Shown here piece by piece: positions 46,160-47,028 of a DNA stretch of 47,028 nt (position 1 is the first letter of the stretch; each line of letters opens with the position of its first letter). Origin of the DNA: Phycisphaerales bacterium (lineage in GTDB: Bacteria > Planctomycetota > Phycisphaerae > Phycisphaerales > UBA1924); assembly GCA_020853815.1 (NCBI GenBank), contig JADYYE010000014.1, forward strand, positions 1-47,028, written 5' to 3'. The position numbers and the translations under genes are program-made. The notes beneath the pieces were generated by a model. The model was given only the letters and a program-made list of their open reading frames with translations, was not told where the DNA came from and searched no databases.

Positions 46160-46405
46160 TCACGCCGCCTCGGTCATGCCCGCGCTCGTCGCCGCCGCGT
46201 CCAGCGATGCCGCGATCCGCCGGATCAGAACCCGCGAATCCTCGTCGTTCCCATGCACCAGCACGCGATCCGTCCCATCAAAGCAGATCGCCATGACCGG
46301 ATCGCCCGCGTCGTCGATCGCCATCGAGATCCGCGTCACCCGATCCAGGTTGATCCAGCGCTGCTCGCCGCTCGAACTCGTGAACTTCATGAAACGATCA
46401 AACAT
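46160..46405 (-). CDS. Small hypothetical protein
   Basis: An 81-aa protein. The sequence FMKFTSSSGEQRWINLDRVTRISM, then DPVMAICFDGTDRVLVHGN and RVLIRRIAASLDAA suggests a small beta-sheet domain ending in a helix, like the short strand-rich regulators that begin with a residue-by-residue INLDxV pattern. I cannot name a family. ATG at 46405 has GGAGG five bases upstream; the frame is open to 46507, but that part is low-complexity. A TATAAC box (46555-46560, minus strand) may be its -10. Confidence 0.6.
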   Translation of the reverse strand: MFDRFMKFTSSSGEQRWINLDRVTRISMAIDDAGDPVMAICFDGTDRVLVHGNDEDSRVLIRRIAASLDAAATSAGMTEAA

Positions 46406-46801
46406 GCGTGCCTCCCGCCCCGCCTCATCGGCACGGGACGCCCACCCAATAAGACAGTCTCGTGGGTTTTCCCTCCGTGGCGAGCACGCCGCCGCCCATA
46501 AACACAACGCTTGGCCCTACGCGGTCCGCGCCCTCCGCCCCGGGGTCCGCAACGGTTATACAGAGTCGGCACGAGAATCATGCGCTGGCGCACCAGACCT
46601 GTGGCCTAGCTGCGCCCAAGCCCGCGAACGAAGCGCGCCGAAACGAACCCGAACCGCGCTCTAGGGCTAGGCACGCCTACGCAGTTCCATCGCGATGTGA
46701 CCGTCGACACCCCATCGCTCCTGCGAGCCGCCGTTCCGCCGCCACCCCCCGCGCGACGCCTCAATTCCTCTGTGCCCCGCGGTGTGGTATCATTCGTCCA
46801 C
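46406..46801. other. Intergenic stretch of 396 bp before tRNA-Gly
   Basis: No convincing gene; open frames are Arg/Pro-rich and lack ribosome binding sites. It holds a possible minus-strand -10 (TATAAC, 46555-46560) for the small gene ending at 46160 and a -10-like TATCAT (46788-46793) just before the tRNA. Confidence 0.5.
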
Positions 46802-46873
46802 GCGGGTGTAGCTCAGTGGTAGAGCGTCAGCCTTCCAAGCTGAATGTCGAGGGTTCAAATCCCTTCGCCCGCT
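46802..46873 (+). tRNA. tRNA-Gly (anticodon TCC)
   Basis: Complete 72-nt cloverleaf: acceptor GCGGGTG with CGCCCGC, D arm AGCTCAGTGGTAGAGCG, anticodon loop CTTCCAA (anticodon TCC) in stem TCAGC/GCTGA, T arm GGTTCAAATCC. Discriminator T, CCA not encoded. A T-run follows directly and may end transcription. Confidence 0.96.
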
Positions 46874-47028
46874 TTTTCGCTCCCACGCCATTCGGCGTCG
46901 GACGGTGCCAATCCGCGACCAACTCGCGAGTTACGGCAGGCACCCCTCGGATGAACGAGAATCGCGGCTGACGGGCTTGGGTCCGGCGGTGCCGCCATGT
47001 GCCACCAAAGGCAAACAAAGCGCTCCCA

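Overview
The window is GC-rich, densely coded bacterial chromosome that fits a planctomycete of the Phycisphaerae type. The pointers are an unusually long SecA (1336 aa) without the C-terminal zinc knuckle, a membrane protein ending in a CPTCGYDVRGL-type zinc ribbon, a pseudopilin-like FTLIELLVV protein, a KDO cytidylyltransferase (a Gram-negative type outer membrane), a SPINDLY-type O-GlcNAc transferase and a bifunctional PutA. This assignment is inference from gene content; there is no rRNA here. Long open frames occur antisense to almost every gene because of third-position GC bias and were left out.

Left part (1-15.1 kb): after a patatin-like lipase there is a complete L-rhamnose locus. 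The minus-strand operon reads, in transcription order, rhaEW (aldolase-dehydrogenase fusion), rhaB kinase, a second class II aldolase, rhaA isomerase, then a sugar ABC importer: two-domain ATPase, one permease, and a second permease fused in frame to the substrate-binding protein. Most junctions are 4-base ATGA/GTGA overlaps. Divergent from it, across a 241-bp control region, lies lutABC (L-lactate to pyruvate). Together they describe rhamnose -> rhamnulose -> rhamnulose-1-phosphate -> DHAP + L-lactaldehyde -> L-lactate -> pyruvate.

Middle (15.1-31 kb): a PreA-like dihydropyrimidine dehydrogenase, release factor 1 (prfA), a NatAB-type ABC exporter, a DUF2934 protein, a coiled-coil/winged-helix protein, a pseudopilin-like protein, and tRNA-Pro(CGG). 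The 3' end and terminator of this tRNA are repeated about 970 bp downstream, bracketing one SUKH-like gene, as in an integrated element. Then come a lipoprotein alpha/beta hydrolase, an AlkD-like protein, a TPR/O-GlcNAc transferase and putA.

Right part (31-47 kb): a free-standing C-terminal domain of the B12-dependent ribonucleotide reductase, a small secreted ORF just before secA, secA with a helical-wing expansion holding a triplicated LxxWA motif, a D-2-hydroxyacid dehydrogenase, an EEP nuclease/phosphatase, an HU-like protein with a lysine/alanine tail, two small unknown genes of lower GC behind a structured leader, kdsB, a TPR protein, the def-fmt pair with a coupled HExxH protein, a zinc-ribbon membrane protein, a small conserved-looking protein and tRNA-Gly(TCC).

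The items most worth a second look are the permease/binding-protein fusion, the tRNA-Pro bracketed element, the SecA insertion with its upstream secreted ORF, the free-standing NrdJ C-terminal domain and the paired small unknown genes.
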